Made by a program: the position numbers and the translations under genes. DNA of 64,000 nt from Gaeumannomyces sp. JS-464 (lineage: Eukaryota; Ascomycota; Sordariomycetes; Magnaporthales; Magnaporthaceae). Within the stretch, counting starts at the first letter, position 1. The number at the start of each line of letters is the position of its first letter. Below, piece after piece: positions 1 through 10,833 of this stretch. The stretch covers positions 2,356,001 through 2,420,000 of the forward strand of contig NGZR01000005.1 in the NCBI GenBank assembly GCA_002197995.1. The letters are read 5' to 3'. The notes beneath the pieces are model-generated. The model was given only the letters and a program-made list of their open reading frames with translations, was not told the origin of the DNA and searched no databases.

Positions 1-1034
1 GGGCGGCCGGCGCGAATTTCCCTTCCAAGTTGCCCACAATCAGCCGGCCCATAGTAAAAAGGCGCTCCCTCAGTCCTCCCCCCATACAATTTTCCTCTGC
101 CTCTCCTCTCTCTTACCAGCGCAGAGTCTCCCATACAAATCCGCACCCTCACGCATCGCAACACACGCAAAGTCCCGTAAGTACCTCGCCCGCCGCCTGC
201 ACACCCGCCAAAACACAAGTCACTTTTTCTGCCCGCCTTCGCCTTGGGGCTTCAATACTCGCGCCCATCGCATCGCACCCCGTCAACCCCATTGCACATT
301 GCACCCGCGCATTGAGCATCACTCTGTGCTGTCTCGCTGCGCGGATTCCCCTCTGCCAGCGCCGCCTGCTGCCAACGCCCACCACCGCCCTCGTCGCCCT
401 CGCGCAAAGAGGCGTTTGGCCCTGGACAGAGGCGAGCGCCCCTTCGTACCTCGAATCACCTCGCACATGGCCTGGTTCCCATCATGCACCAAACAGGCAG
501 CTCTAGCTCCTGTTTTGCCCGCACCACGCACGCTCCCACCCGAAAATTCCCCCTCCCAGCCAGAGACACTTGACCACCACCGTCCACCGACACCAAGTCC
601 CAACGTCGTCATCGAGGCTCCATCGCCATCAACACCACTGACCAGACAACCCGCATATAGTGCAAACCACATCTCAACACCACATTTTCCATCTTTTCAG
701 ATTCACATCTAAGGTACGTAGCGATGCGTTAATAACCGTATTTCGCGCTTTAAACCTCTATTTGAGCACATGTTGGCGTTCAATTGCAATTGTGCACGAA
801 GGCCTCTCTACGCCCACGATCGCATTCGCACGCGCAAAGTCGCGACACGACGCGTTCAGCCCTGGCGGGTCATTCTGCCACGGCGCGCGAGATCGCCGCC
901 ATTTGCCCTCCACCTTTCTTCTTCAATCAACGCCCGCCATAGCACCTACAGTGCTCCCACCACTTGTGCCCTGTTCAGTCTGCCTCCCAGATAGCATTCA
1001 AATTCTAACATAGGCCTCACTCAGACCCGCCACC
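1..1034 (+). promoter_or_regulatory. nhp6 upstream region and 5' leader with a probable UTR intron
   Basis: This stretch holds no convincing coding sequence; it is C- and CT-rich, as fungal promoters and leaders often are. A strong donor (AAG/GTACGT at 714) and an acceptor (CATAG ending at 1013) would remove 714-1013 and place a short exon directly before the start codon at 1035. An alternative acceptor CAG ends at 990. The CTAAC at 1004-1008 is too close to the acceptor to be the branch point, so the exact 3' splice site is uncertain. Open frames here look like chance products of base composition. Confidence 0.45.
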
Positions 1035-1423
1035 ATGCCTAAGGTCGCTGCTAAGAAGGGCGCCAAGACTGAGAAGCGCCGGGGCAAGAAGGACCCCATG
1101 GCGCCCAAGCGTGGTCTGTCTGCCTACATGTTCTTCGCCAACGAGCAGCGCGAGAACGTCCGTGAGGAGAACCCTGGTGTCTCATTCGGCCAGGTCGGCA
1201 AGATCCTGGGTGAGCGCTGGAAGGCTCTGAGCGACAAGCAGCGCGCTCCCTACGACGCCAAGGCCGCAGCCGACAAGAAGCGGTACGAGGACGAGAAGGC
1301 CGCCTACAATGTACGTCTCTAGCATTTGCAACCTGCCGTGCATTTTCTGCCCGTTCTCTCTTCCCGACTCAATGCTAACAAACATTCGCATAGGCCGGCG
1401 GCGACGAGGATGAGTCGTCTTAA
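1035..1423 (+). CDS. nhp6: Nhp6-type HMG-box chromatin protein
   Basis: A small single HMG-box architectural protein that bends DNA non-specifically and works with FACT and chromatin remodellers in the nucleus. Two exons: 1035-1310 and 1394-1423, with an 83-nt intron (donor GTACGT, acceptor CATAG), giving 101 residues. Residues 1-22 form a basic Lys/Ala/Arg tail. The HMG box follows (about residues 23-92) with the hallmark stretches [12 protein letters not shown] and [17 protein letters not shown]. The second exon adds only nine residues and ends the protein in an acidic tail (AGGDEDESS). The start has a good context (CCGCCACCATGC). No frame problems. Confidence 0.96.
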
Positions 1424-3508
1424 AACACTCAATTCCTTTCTCGCCGATTTGTCCTTCGCGAACAAATATTAGGCCTAAACGACGAGACTTTAAATCTCGA
1501 CTGCTTGAGGTCCTTGTGGCTTCGCGGTCACCGCAACGGAAGGACCCATACTTCGGGCCCTCCGCCAGGTTCTTTTTCTTGCGTTTTTGGGTCGGGACGG
1601 TGTTGCACGCGTGAAGGCACGGAATGGGTTTTTGCTTTTGATTTTGTCGTTTCTCATCTTCGATTTTTTTTTTGACGAAATTTCCCGACACCCACACACG
1701 ACACCTTGCCCCCTCCCACACTCCCCTGGGGCATATGAGAAGGATTGGTTTTGGAGTGTACCCCTCCTCACTCGCTGCCGCCTTTCTCTTCATCAACGTT
1801 GACGACCATTTTCGCTCCTCCCCCTGAGATACCCATTCACAAACCTAAGCTGGGTGCTTGGGGCGCGTCATGAGGATCGATGAGAAACTTGTATCACTAG
1901 CATGAGGGGAAGATAGCCCTTTTTGACATAAAAAGAGCCGTTTTCGAACCGTCAAACCGGAACGAACACCTTGGTAGCGATGTGTGTCAACCTCCTCGAG
2001 ACAGGTATTCACACCGCCTTTAGCCATAACAATGTCCGGCACATGTTGGATAACTGGGTTTGGTTGGTTGCTGTGTTTATCGGACCGCCACGCATTTATT
2101 GTGTCGTGCCAGCTAGGTGGCAATTCATCAGGACGACCTTTTCTCGTCCCTTCCCGTCTCGCACGTAAAGTTCAACATGCCTCGTCCGGGTCGCACCGAG
2201 AGCGACCCCCCCTTCGACCACGGCACCGCTAGGAGAGACATGCAGCACGCACGCCCGCACCCAGCCGCGATTATATGAACCCGTCTGACATACGCGATGC
2301 ACGAGGTCGGCGTTGCAACGGGGGGAAAGCGTGCGTGCGCGGCGATCCACGGAAGAAGCTACGACCGGGACGGTCTTGTTTACTTAAGGGCATCCATACA
2401 TAGTACGTACCACACCTGTATGCATCCGAAGCAGCATCCAGAGAGATTCTACGTGGATCGTCATAAGCCATGCTGTGGTCCAACCACGCCGTCCGCATGC
2501 GGCCTGACCTCATATTCTCATCAAGCATAATTCGTCGTGAATTCATTGTAGGCTTGGTCTCGTACGCTAGGCTCATAGGGGGGACAAGAAAAAGAAAGAA
2601 AATAATAACAATAATAAGCAACAGCAAAGAGGGGCAACAGGAGCAGGACAATAGGAGTGGCTCGCGACTCGTGGGAGTGCCAGATAGAGGAAGACCAACG
2701 CTATCATGAATGCTATAAATGATATCTCGACACTTATTCTGCCTCGACTGATCATACAATATTACACATTCTTCTATGCCAGTTTTTGTCATAAACGTCG
2801 ATCAGTAGTAATAATAAACGAGCAGAATGTGTGGGTATCTCCTTCGAGTCCAGACTGGACAAGAGCAAAAGAGCAATGCAGAACGCAGACGCTAGTAGAG
2901 TGACCAAGGAAAGAGAGGGAAAAAAAAAAAAAGGTTGAGGAAAGTCACGAAGCAGCCCGCATGTCTAGCGAATAGTGGGACTGAGACGCGGGGTATCGAG
3001 GGGGCGCGAGGTGAAATAAGCAATGTGTAACCAGGAGACAGCTAGAAAGGTTCTAGCGAAGATCCAGCATCTCTGCCTTTGTGGGGACATCAATTCGGGG
3101 TTCCGGACCTGGCGACAATAATATCGGGCGTGTAGTAGTACGTGTGACGCGCGGCGTGTCTGGTGGCGTGCGATAGGACCGAATCAAGTCTCGTGTCGTA
3201 GAAGAGGCCAGGACGAAAAAAAGGCAAATCTGGTGCAGGAAGACGGGGAGGCGCCGCCAGGCCGGAACGGATGGCTGACTAGATTCCGGGTTCGTGGGAG
3301 CGGCAGTGAGCCGCCGACAAGCACTAGGCCTGGACTCACTCCTATTAGGGGATGCCCCGGTGTGTGCGGATAGGTGGTGGTGCAGTGAAGCGAGGTGTGG
3401 CTGGAGGACGGCGATGGCGGTGACAAAGCGAACAAGCCGGTCCGATCGCGGTGGCCGGTGCCAGGATCTCGGTGCCGTCTTTGTGTGTATTGGGATATTA
3501 TGGGATTT
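1424..3508. other. Convergent intergenic region (no gene seen)
   Basis: Lies between the 3' ends of nhp6 (+) and the conserved unknown gene (-). It should hold both 3' UTRs. No frame longer than chance and no RNA gene was recognised. It contains a T-run near 1666-1674, an A/T-rich patch near 2580-2620 and an A-run near 2921-2932. Confidence 0.5.
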
Positions 3509-5404
3509 TTATTCCGACGTGGGGGTCGGGGGATCGCTCTCGTCGTCCAGCTCGGTAGGCTGCGTCGAGGGAGATGGAGGTGTCGGGTCGAAAAACTCTT
3601 TGAACTTTACGGCCGCTGTTGTCGTCCAAGTACCACCGGTTAGCCGTGCTGGATTCTTACAAGTGCTCCCAGACCCGGGCCGGGCTTGTGATTCGGCGGA
3701 GGGGTGGGTTTCTATATGGATTCCGGGTTTGCGTTCAGCTTACCTTCCGGCTTCTTGAAATGTATCTCGAAAGCGCCGTGTTTGTTCTGTCGCATCTTTT
3801 CTTCTCGGTAGTCCTTGCAGAAAACGTACAGATTCACGTCCATCAGCAGGACAATGCCTCCGCGCTTACGCTGGATCCACGTCGGTGACTTGGATTGGTG
3901 TGTCACTGCACAAGACGCCCAGAGTGGCGCCGTATTAGTTGGAGTACCTCAAAAGGAGAGGATATGTCCCTGAGTGGCAGACGCATCACTTGCCGAACGC
4001 GGTCCAGATGGGACACTGTTTCATTTCACCTTCCGAGACCTCGGCATGGAGCCGAACGGCTCCCGTGTCCGGGTCTTCGAATACGGTGAGATGGTGGTTG
4101 AATCCATCGTCAAGGATAGCCCTAAACAACACACGAGGGATGAGCACGCGGAAACGAGGGAAGAGCATGAGGCAATGATGATGACGGACATGGTCGGCCA
4201 CCGCGACATGAGGGGTGGGCATTGACATCCAGGTACCGGGTCGACTTACGCTCGGAACATTTTCTTCTCGCCTTTGAGCACGTATTCTTCAGGCATGAGG
4301 TTGACCGACAAGGCGCTGTTGACCTTCAGTGCGACAAATGTGCAGTGAAAAAGAACCATCTCTGTGCCAAGAACATGGCAGTGAGTTAGCATCATGTAGT
4401 GGCACAGCTAATACATGCAGGTTGCAGGTGTACTAACCTTCCCAGGTGAGAAAGGCAAGCTCCAGCCAAGGTTTGCCACACTGCGCCGTCTCGCTCCATC
4501 GCTTGAGCACCAGGCGGCCGTTAGATCTCTTGATGCACAGCTCGTGGATCCCTTTGGTCGAGAATAGCGACTGGCCATGCTGATAGTGGCTGACGACCAT
4601 GAACGGGGTCCTGTTGAACGGGTTGACGTAGACCGAAACGGTGATGTTGTTGTTGTCAAACAGACGTCTGAATAGCTCCTTAGAGTCACTTGGGATCCTC
4701 ATGACCTCGCCAGGGTTAACAAACGGGCCGTGTGTTATAGATGCTCTTGGCTTGCCCGATAGGGCGGTGCGAGACGGCAGCGGCCGCGAGAATCTCGGTG
4801 GCCCAGTGGTCACTCCGCTCACGGCGGGCGACTTGCATGAGCGCCTGCGGATTGACGGCGGGACCAACTGGGACGGGGGTGGTGGGATTCCTCTCTCCTC
4901 GCGCAGCTTGTTGATCCTGTCCTGGATAGCGTCCAGGGTGTTGATATCGAAATGCGGCGACCTCGTGATCAGCTGAATGAGAAGGCCGAGGAAGTGGTTG
5001 TACATGAGGAAGCGCTGCGGCAGGGGGATGCCGCCCTCGGCCGACATGGCGTGGTACATTTTCCTCCAGCGCGTTTCCCGGGGCATAGTCTTGTCGTCGT
5101 AAAACTTGGCGATATCGAGCAGTGATCGGGCAAGGCAGCCGAGGAAGACATTCAGATAGTTCAGAACGTCCGGGAGGCGGTCTATATGGACCTGTATCCT
5201 GTCGGTTAGCTCACGCAGGAGCCGGCAGGTGGTGCGGATCTCGTCCGACAGGGCCCTCATCACGGGGTGGTATTTCTCCGCAATGGCCTCCCGGAGACCG
5301 TCGAGACCGATGGCGGTCATCTCGGCCCGCCGTGCCTCGATACAGCATCCGTCCACAAAGTACACCGACACGGGAATCCCCGCGGTTACGGCGTAGCGAT
5401 CCAT
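3509..5404 (-). CDS. Conserved ascomycete protein of unknown function, five exons
   Basis: No named family recognised. The gene model joins 5404-4438, 4361-4250, 4121-3994, 3905-3744 and 3615-3509 in one frame, giving 491 residues from ATG 5404. An in-frame ATG at 5449 (MLPWRP) is an alternative start. Residues about 1-170 are a helix-rich bundle with a long Leu/Arg/Asp heptad-like region (RLPDVLNYLNVFLGCLARS) and the motif LPQRFLMYNHFLGLL. A Pro/Ser/Arg-rich linker follows. The C-terminal beta-rich part contains WTAFVTHQSKSPTWIQRK, assembled exactly across the third intron, then LLMDVNLYVFCKDY. The tail is acidic and Pro/Thr-rich. The third intron appears to use a GC donor (G/GCAAGT) with CAG acceptor. 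The clean five-exon frame and strong motif regularity argue for a functional gene, possibly a fungal signalling or adaptor protein; that role is inference only. Confidence 0.8.
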
Positions 5405-8400
5405 CGTGACTATCCCTCGAGACGGGTGGTAGGGACGCCAGGGGAGCATGCTGCGGTGAGCCGCTGATGACGAGACAGCGTATAGCGGCAACGAGCACGG
5501 GTCGGAGTCGGGGTCTGAGCGGAGGGTGCTAGAAGCAGTAGCGATGCGATGCGCCTTGACCTATGGCCACCGTGGGGCGACAAGATCTCGCATCGCCGTG
5601 TGGATGAGTTCGTCGGTTTACCCCCGTTCGTGGCTTGAGCAACCTCTACCTTCACGAACCGGGGCAGCGTCTTGGGCTTGGATCTGGTCAGGCTGTGGCG
5701 TAAGCCCTCATGGCAACTGTCAAGGATAGAGCTTGCAAGCAGGATATGCCGGAAGAAACAAAACGTAGAACATCCGGTAGGTTACGGCCAGAAGCAGGAT
5801 TCTGGGCCTGGGGGTTGGGTCGCGAGTATGGGGATATCGTGAGAGAACCGAAGGAAGGTCGAGAAAGGGAGAAGGAGTATTTGTGTGTGAGCTGGGGTTC
5901 CCCGCATCAAAAGCACGAGAGAACGGCAGGGCGATCGTAGCTGAGGGTGGGCTAATCCCTAGGCCCAAGGAATTGCGTGGGTTGGGGTTATGGTTTCGGT
6001 TGAGTGGCTGACAGCGGTTTCCAAGGAAAGCCTGCAGCAGTCGCATGCAGCCGACTCTAATGTCTGGCTGCCCAACCCAATCTGTCGGGAGACGTGTCGA
6101 GCGAGCAGGTGTCGGCAGTCGGCGGGGGCCAGACCACAGCCAGAAACAACAAGACAGGGTGGTCCAGCGACGATTTCCGTGCAGTTCCTAACGGCAGGCG
6201 AACAGCAACGTGGGCGGCCAGACGAAGTCGCTGATGGCCAGTAGACAGCTGCAGCCAGACACCACTTGGTGCTGTCCGTGGCAGTCACAGTAGATTCTTT
6301 CCTTCTTTTCTTCTTCGTTCTAAAACCAACATCACAGGAAAAAATGACCAGCTCTTCCCAAAATGGTCGGTGGCAAGATGCGGCACAACAGGACAGCCGG
6401 CATTTGCTTTTTTTTTTTCGGTCAGGCGACGACACTGCCGTTCGCGGCCAGAGATAACCGTCGCCGCCAGCGGGATCGTCGGAGGCGATCGATTGTGCGG
6501 AACCACCTCTGTGGGCGCAGAGACAGGACAAGAAACGTCAAAGGGCCACAGCCTGCTGCTGCCCAGCACGAGAATATCGAATCCAGTGGACTGATGAACG
6601 AGTGCCCGAAGCCAGGGAGGAGCAGGTGCAGCAACAGCCAGAATCGCGCCAACCCGGTCCAGGAGAGGTGGGTTAGAGGGGGGAGGGCCTGCTGCAAGTG
6701 CCGGGGGAGAAGGCCAATGGGGGCCGGGCGGCGACGTGTCCGACGGGTTGCGTGCTGCAGCGTGCGCAGAGGCGATGGATGCGAATGGAGGGGAAAGAAT
6801 CACAAGCACAAAACGGAGCAGCAGTTAGCCAGCATCCCCACTTGGCGTGCTGCATGAATATTTGCAGCATCAATATGGCTTCCCATAGGACAAGGCCGTG
6901 CTTACGTGTTTCGACACGATAGACAGACGTGATAGCCCCATGGGGGTGCTATCGCTTCCGGATTGTGCCACCCGGGCCGGGGAAGGGAAGTGGGTAGGCC
7001 AAGGGGAGGAGATGGGCCACAAGTGAGACGACGGACTCGTTCGCCGCCCCGTCTGGGACTTCAGAAGACAGGCCTCATTTGAACCTCTGCTTGTTTCCGC
7101 TCCGGCACCGGGGCGGCTATGGCAGCCGGTCGGGCCTCTCGTCGAGGGCCTGCCGGGAGCCGGCCGGGGAGGGATTCGTGAAGGGCGGGCATGGTTGGGC
7201 AGCCGATCGCCCCTGCGAGGCCACGAGAAATGTCGGCTGCAGTCATCATGCAAGCGGGCTTCCAGCTTTGCTGCCGACATGGTTCAGGCCGTCATGTAAA
7301 GCGTCCTCGTCCAGTGGGCACATGATAAGAAGACAGGCTGTCGGAGCGCAAGCCCGACCGAGAGAGAAAACAATGTTCTGTTCCGGCGGCGGATTGTGCC
7401 CGAGACCAGCAGCGGCGAAGCAAGCCCAGGTGGCAGGGCTTGTGTGCGCGTGCGACGCGAGGGGCGAGTGTCGGCCAGTTGCACCGAAGCGAGGCAGAGA
7501 CAGCAAGAGAGAGCAACGGAGAAGAAAACGAGTTTGAGCCAAGGAGGGAAGATGGAGGGGGCTGGATTGCTTTTTAAAAACATGGAAACTTGAGCTCGGA
7601 GTTTCTGAGGCCGACAGGCAGAAATGTCGACTCCAATCCATGCCTCCCACCCGTCTGTCCGAAAACTGGACAGGTCTAGGCAGCAGCAGCCGCCTCTGAT
7701 CCTCTAGACTTGGACCAACAACGTTCGGGTGGATTTCACCAACGGCGACAGGCACCGTCATCAGCGTGATTTCGTCCCTAGTCCTTTCTCTCGCTCCTTC
7801 CTCGCTGCTGGCCCCCGAATCCAAAATGCCGTGCTGCGCCACTGACCCACAGATCCCGCCCTCCAAAAGCTGAGTGTCCTCGTTGACGACGCAACGCGGG
7901 ACGTTGTGTTCAGACACCCAAAACCAGCGCCTAGTATTTATATCCTGCCCTCAACGGCTGCACCAGCTGCTGCCACCCGTCCCTCCCTGTGCCACCTCCT
8001 TGTGAGTAGGTGGATTTGATGTGAAAAAAAGGAGGGATCGGCGTGGACACGGCTGCTCCCAGCCCCCACACGACAGCGCGACAGCACAACAGCACAACTA
8101 GCAGTGGAAGCCGCCTCGCTCCCGCCCAGACTCTCGGCGCAATCACACTGAAGTCGCATGGGGCAGCATAGGAGCTACCAGGCAATCCGCTGATCGTGTC
8201 CACCCATCCAAGCCAGGAATCTTGAGATTCAACGTCCCGGGCCCGGATGGTGGGGTCCCATGAGCCTGGGTTGTGAATCCTCCCTACCCGCTTCTGGAAG
8301 TTTGACGCTGAGCGTCAAGTTAAGGACTTCTAAGCCCTGGTGTCGGGCGGCACTGCTCTGCTTGGCACAGCGGAGACGGTGCCGACCAGCGTGATGGGAC

Positions 8401-8657
8401 CACCGAAAAGGAGGGGAGCGAACCCCGAAGGAGGGCTGACGGCCAGAGGAGGATCTTCGTGCATGCCATTTTTAGTCCGCTCCCAGCCTTCCTGGTCGGC
8501 GGCCTTTTTCCTCTCTTTTATTCTCTTTCTCGCGTACCTTTTTCTCTGTAACCTTAGCTCTGTTTGATTCCCTCCCATCTAGTCGCAATGGTCTAAGTAG
8601 CCAGGTCCATTTCTTCTACAGTACCTATCGCCTAGGTACCTACCTACCTACCAAGCC
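5405..8657. other. 3.2-kb divergent intergenic region
   Basis: Lies between the 5' ends of the unknown gene (-) and the membrane-protein gene (+). Nothing in either strand looks coding: frames are short, compositionally biased and start mostly at non-ATG codons. It should hold two promoters. A TACC/TAGG-rich repeat (8629-8652) lies directly before the downstream start codon. Confidence 0.5.
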
Positions 8658-10213
8658 ATGCACTCCCGACAGATATCGCCTCGGCCAGCCGTGGCCGCCG
8701 CCGTGATGGCGCTCATGGTAGTCCCCAGCCTCGCCGCGGCCGCGGCCATGCCCCCATCACACGAGGACGACGTGCCAGTGCTGGCGCTCAGGATGTTCCC
8801 GGACGCGTGGCTCCCGCTCGAGACCGGCCGCGCCGTCCCGGACCCGGTCGGGGGTTCAGCCCAAAGCCAACGCCACCACCAGCCTACCGCGAGTTTGGCT
8901 TCATGGAGCTGGCAAAGCGCCAGGTCAAGTCGGTTACGGGTATACCATGTCGCCAAACACTTGTGGCTTTATATCATCGTCTCGTGGTAGGTGTGCCCGG
9001 ATTTGGCGAGCCTGAGTGCCATCTTTCGTCTCATAGCGCTAATTATCGTTTCCTTTAATGTTCAAATCTAGCTGCAGGCGCATTCACCTGCCGCAGTGAG
9101 GGCGCTACATGCTCTAATAGCGGCAGCTACTTGGGATGCTGTTCTTCCAGTACATGCTCTTCCATCCTGACGTCTTGCGTCCCCTCGTCGCGGGCGAGCA
9201 GCTGCAATGTCTCGGCCACTCCTGGCGTTCTCTGCGGTATACACTCTCAAATTATCCTCATCTTTTCACCAGCGATCTTTGCCTGACCTTTTTCGCATAC
9301 CTAGTTCTGCCTCCTCTCGTGGGTTCTGCTCCACGTATGTTATGTCGCGATCGAGAACGCCTAGCAGCACCCTGACGCTCCTCGTGTGCGATACTGCTTC
9401 CGGGCGCGGCACCCTGCTGGACTTCCCCGTGGACTACAGCTCGACCTCGAGATCATCGAGCTCGACGCGCACGACTCAAACAACAAACATCCTCCTCATC
9501 CGCTCGTCATCGACACATCCTCACCCACCAACCGCGACGCTGACGCCTCAACCAACACCCCGGACCAGGCGGGCAGCGCGAGCAGCAGCAAGACCCGCCG
9601 GCAGTCGGCGCCATCATCGGCGGCGTGATCGGCGGCGTGGCCATACTGGCCCTCGCGCCGTGGCCATATTCTTCATGGTCCGCAGGGCCAGAAGCAAAGG
9701 CGCGCTGGCGCAGCACTCGCCCCTGCCGCCCAACGCGTCACATCCCTCGCAGCAGCCCATGGCGCCCCAGACTTCCCGCCCAGCCCCTTCCACGCCCCCA
9801 CCGTCTCCCCACACCTGTCGCGTACCCGTCGCCAGTCCCCTTTGGCGCTGGTGGCGGCGGCGGCGGCGGCGGCTTCGTTCCGCAAGGATACCCCACGGCG
9901 GCGGGCTACATGGTGCCGCCGCAGCAGCACCAGCAGGTCGGCGGCACCAGTCCCTACAGCAGCGTTGCCGGGGACAGCATGTTTGCGTACCCTCCATGAC
10001 CAGTACGGCGGCTCTCCGATGGCGCCGAACTCGTCGCCCGAGATGCCGTACAGCGATCAGGGGACGACGGCGACGTACTCGGCCTATCACCCAACCTACG
10101 CCCAGCAGCAGCAGGTGCTACAGCAGCCTATAGAGTATAAGGCGTATAATCCGGCCATGCATCTACAGGCCGCGCCACCAGGGAGGAATCAGGGACCTCA
10201 GGAAATGGCGTGA
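8658..10213 (+). CDS. Cys-rich type I membrane protein gene with several frame breaks
   Basis: A cell-surface protein of the common ascomycete plan: signal peptide, cysteine-rich ectodomain, Ser/Thr/Pro stalk, one transmembrane helix and a long Pro/Gly/Gln tail. The order can be followed only by switching frames. Signal peptide with AVAAAVMALMVVPSLAAAAA (8658 on). FSPKPTPPPAYREFGFMELA and KRQ near 8850-8920. SPNTCGFISSSR before a probable intron 8987-9071. Cys-rich exon 9072-9236 (TCSNSGSYLGCCSSSTC). Probable second intron 9237-9304. Ser/Thr stalk with SSTSRSSSSTRTTQTT. Membrane segment GAIIGGVIGGVAILALA then VAIFFMVRR near 9620-9695. Tail ending in GRNQGPQEMA at 10213. At least five shifts are needed, more per kb than any neighbour, so either dense sequencing errors or a true pseudogene. 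Function beyond surface sensor or adhesin is not readable. Confidence 0.65.
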
Positions 10214-10833
10214 GGAGACCTGAAGCATCGGGTCGAGCCGGCGGGCGCGATGCCGGTGCGACAAACAGGCGGGTTCTGAAAACTTTGCGTCGAGTTTCAT
10301 AATATGACCAAAGGAGCGGAATATTTCCCATGTCACATACTTTTCTTCATAATTCACTGAATGATACCCGGTTTCAGGTTGCGGAGAAAGACACCAAAGG
10401 CCCAAGGCGTGGACAAACAAATACACGTTTCGAGCACTGAATGGACGGCGCCCAGACCCTGGCCCTCGCTTGTTGATTGTCCGTCTTGTCTACCCTCTAT
10501 GTCATATTTTTTTTAGTGGTACATATGTACAAGGCGATGCTTTATGTATAAACCATCCAGCCGGAAAGTTCTAACCCTGTTCCCCCCCCCCCCCCCCCCC
10601 TTTCGCTTATAAAGGACAGGCTGTGTGTCTGTCCATGTGCGCCAATGCGGATCCTGTCTACTGTATATGCGCCCGGATAAGACTATAGAACAAGCAATCG
10701 CTCAAGGGGGTAAATTCGGCGCATAAAAGGGTGCAAGGTCTCGGGCGCCGGCGTACGGGAGGACAACACGGCCGAGACCATATTAATCACGAGAACCGTC
10801 ACACCCGTCGCTCCCGGTGTCGAAAGGAAACAT
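10214..10833. other. Convergent intergenic region with poly-C tract
   Basis: Holds the 3' ends of the membrane-protein gene (+) and the ubiquitin protease gene (-). No gene seen. A run of 19 C residues lies at 10582-10600. Confidence 0.5.
10582..10600. repeat. C19 homopolymer
   Basis: Nineteen uninterrupted C residues in a 3' intergenic region, flanked by TGTT and TTTCGC. Either a real mononucleotide microsatellite or an assembly artefact. Confidence 0.9.

Noticed and set aside
30..712. Overlapping open frames at the left edge
   Set aside because: Pro/Ser/Thr-rich products of a CT-rich leader; no conserved motifs and a better explanation as nhp6 upstream sequence.
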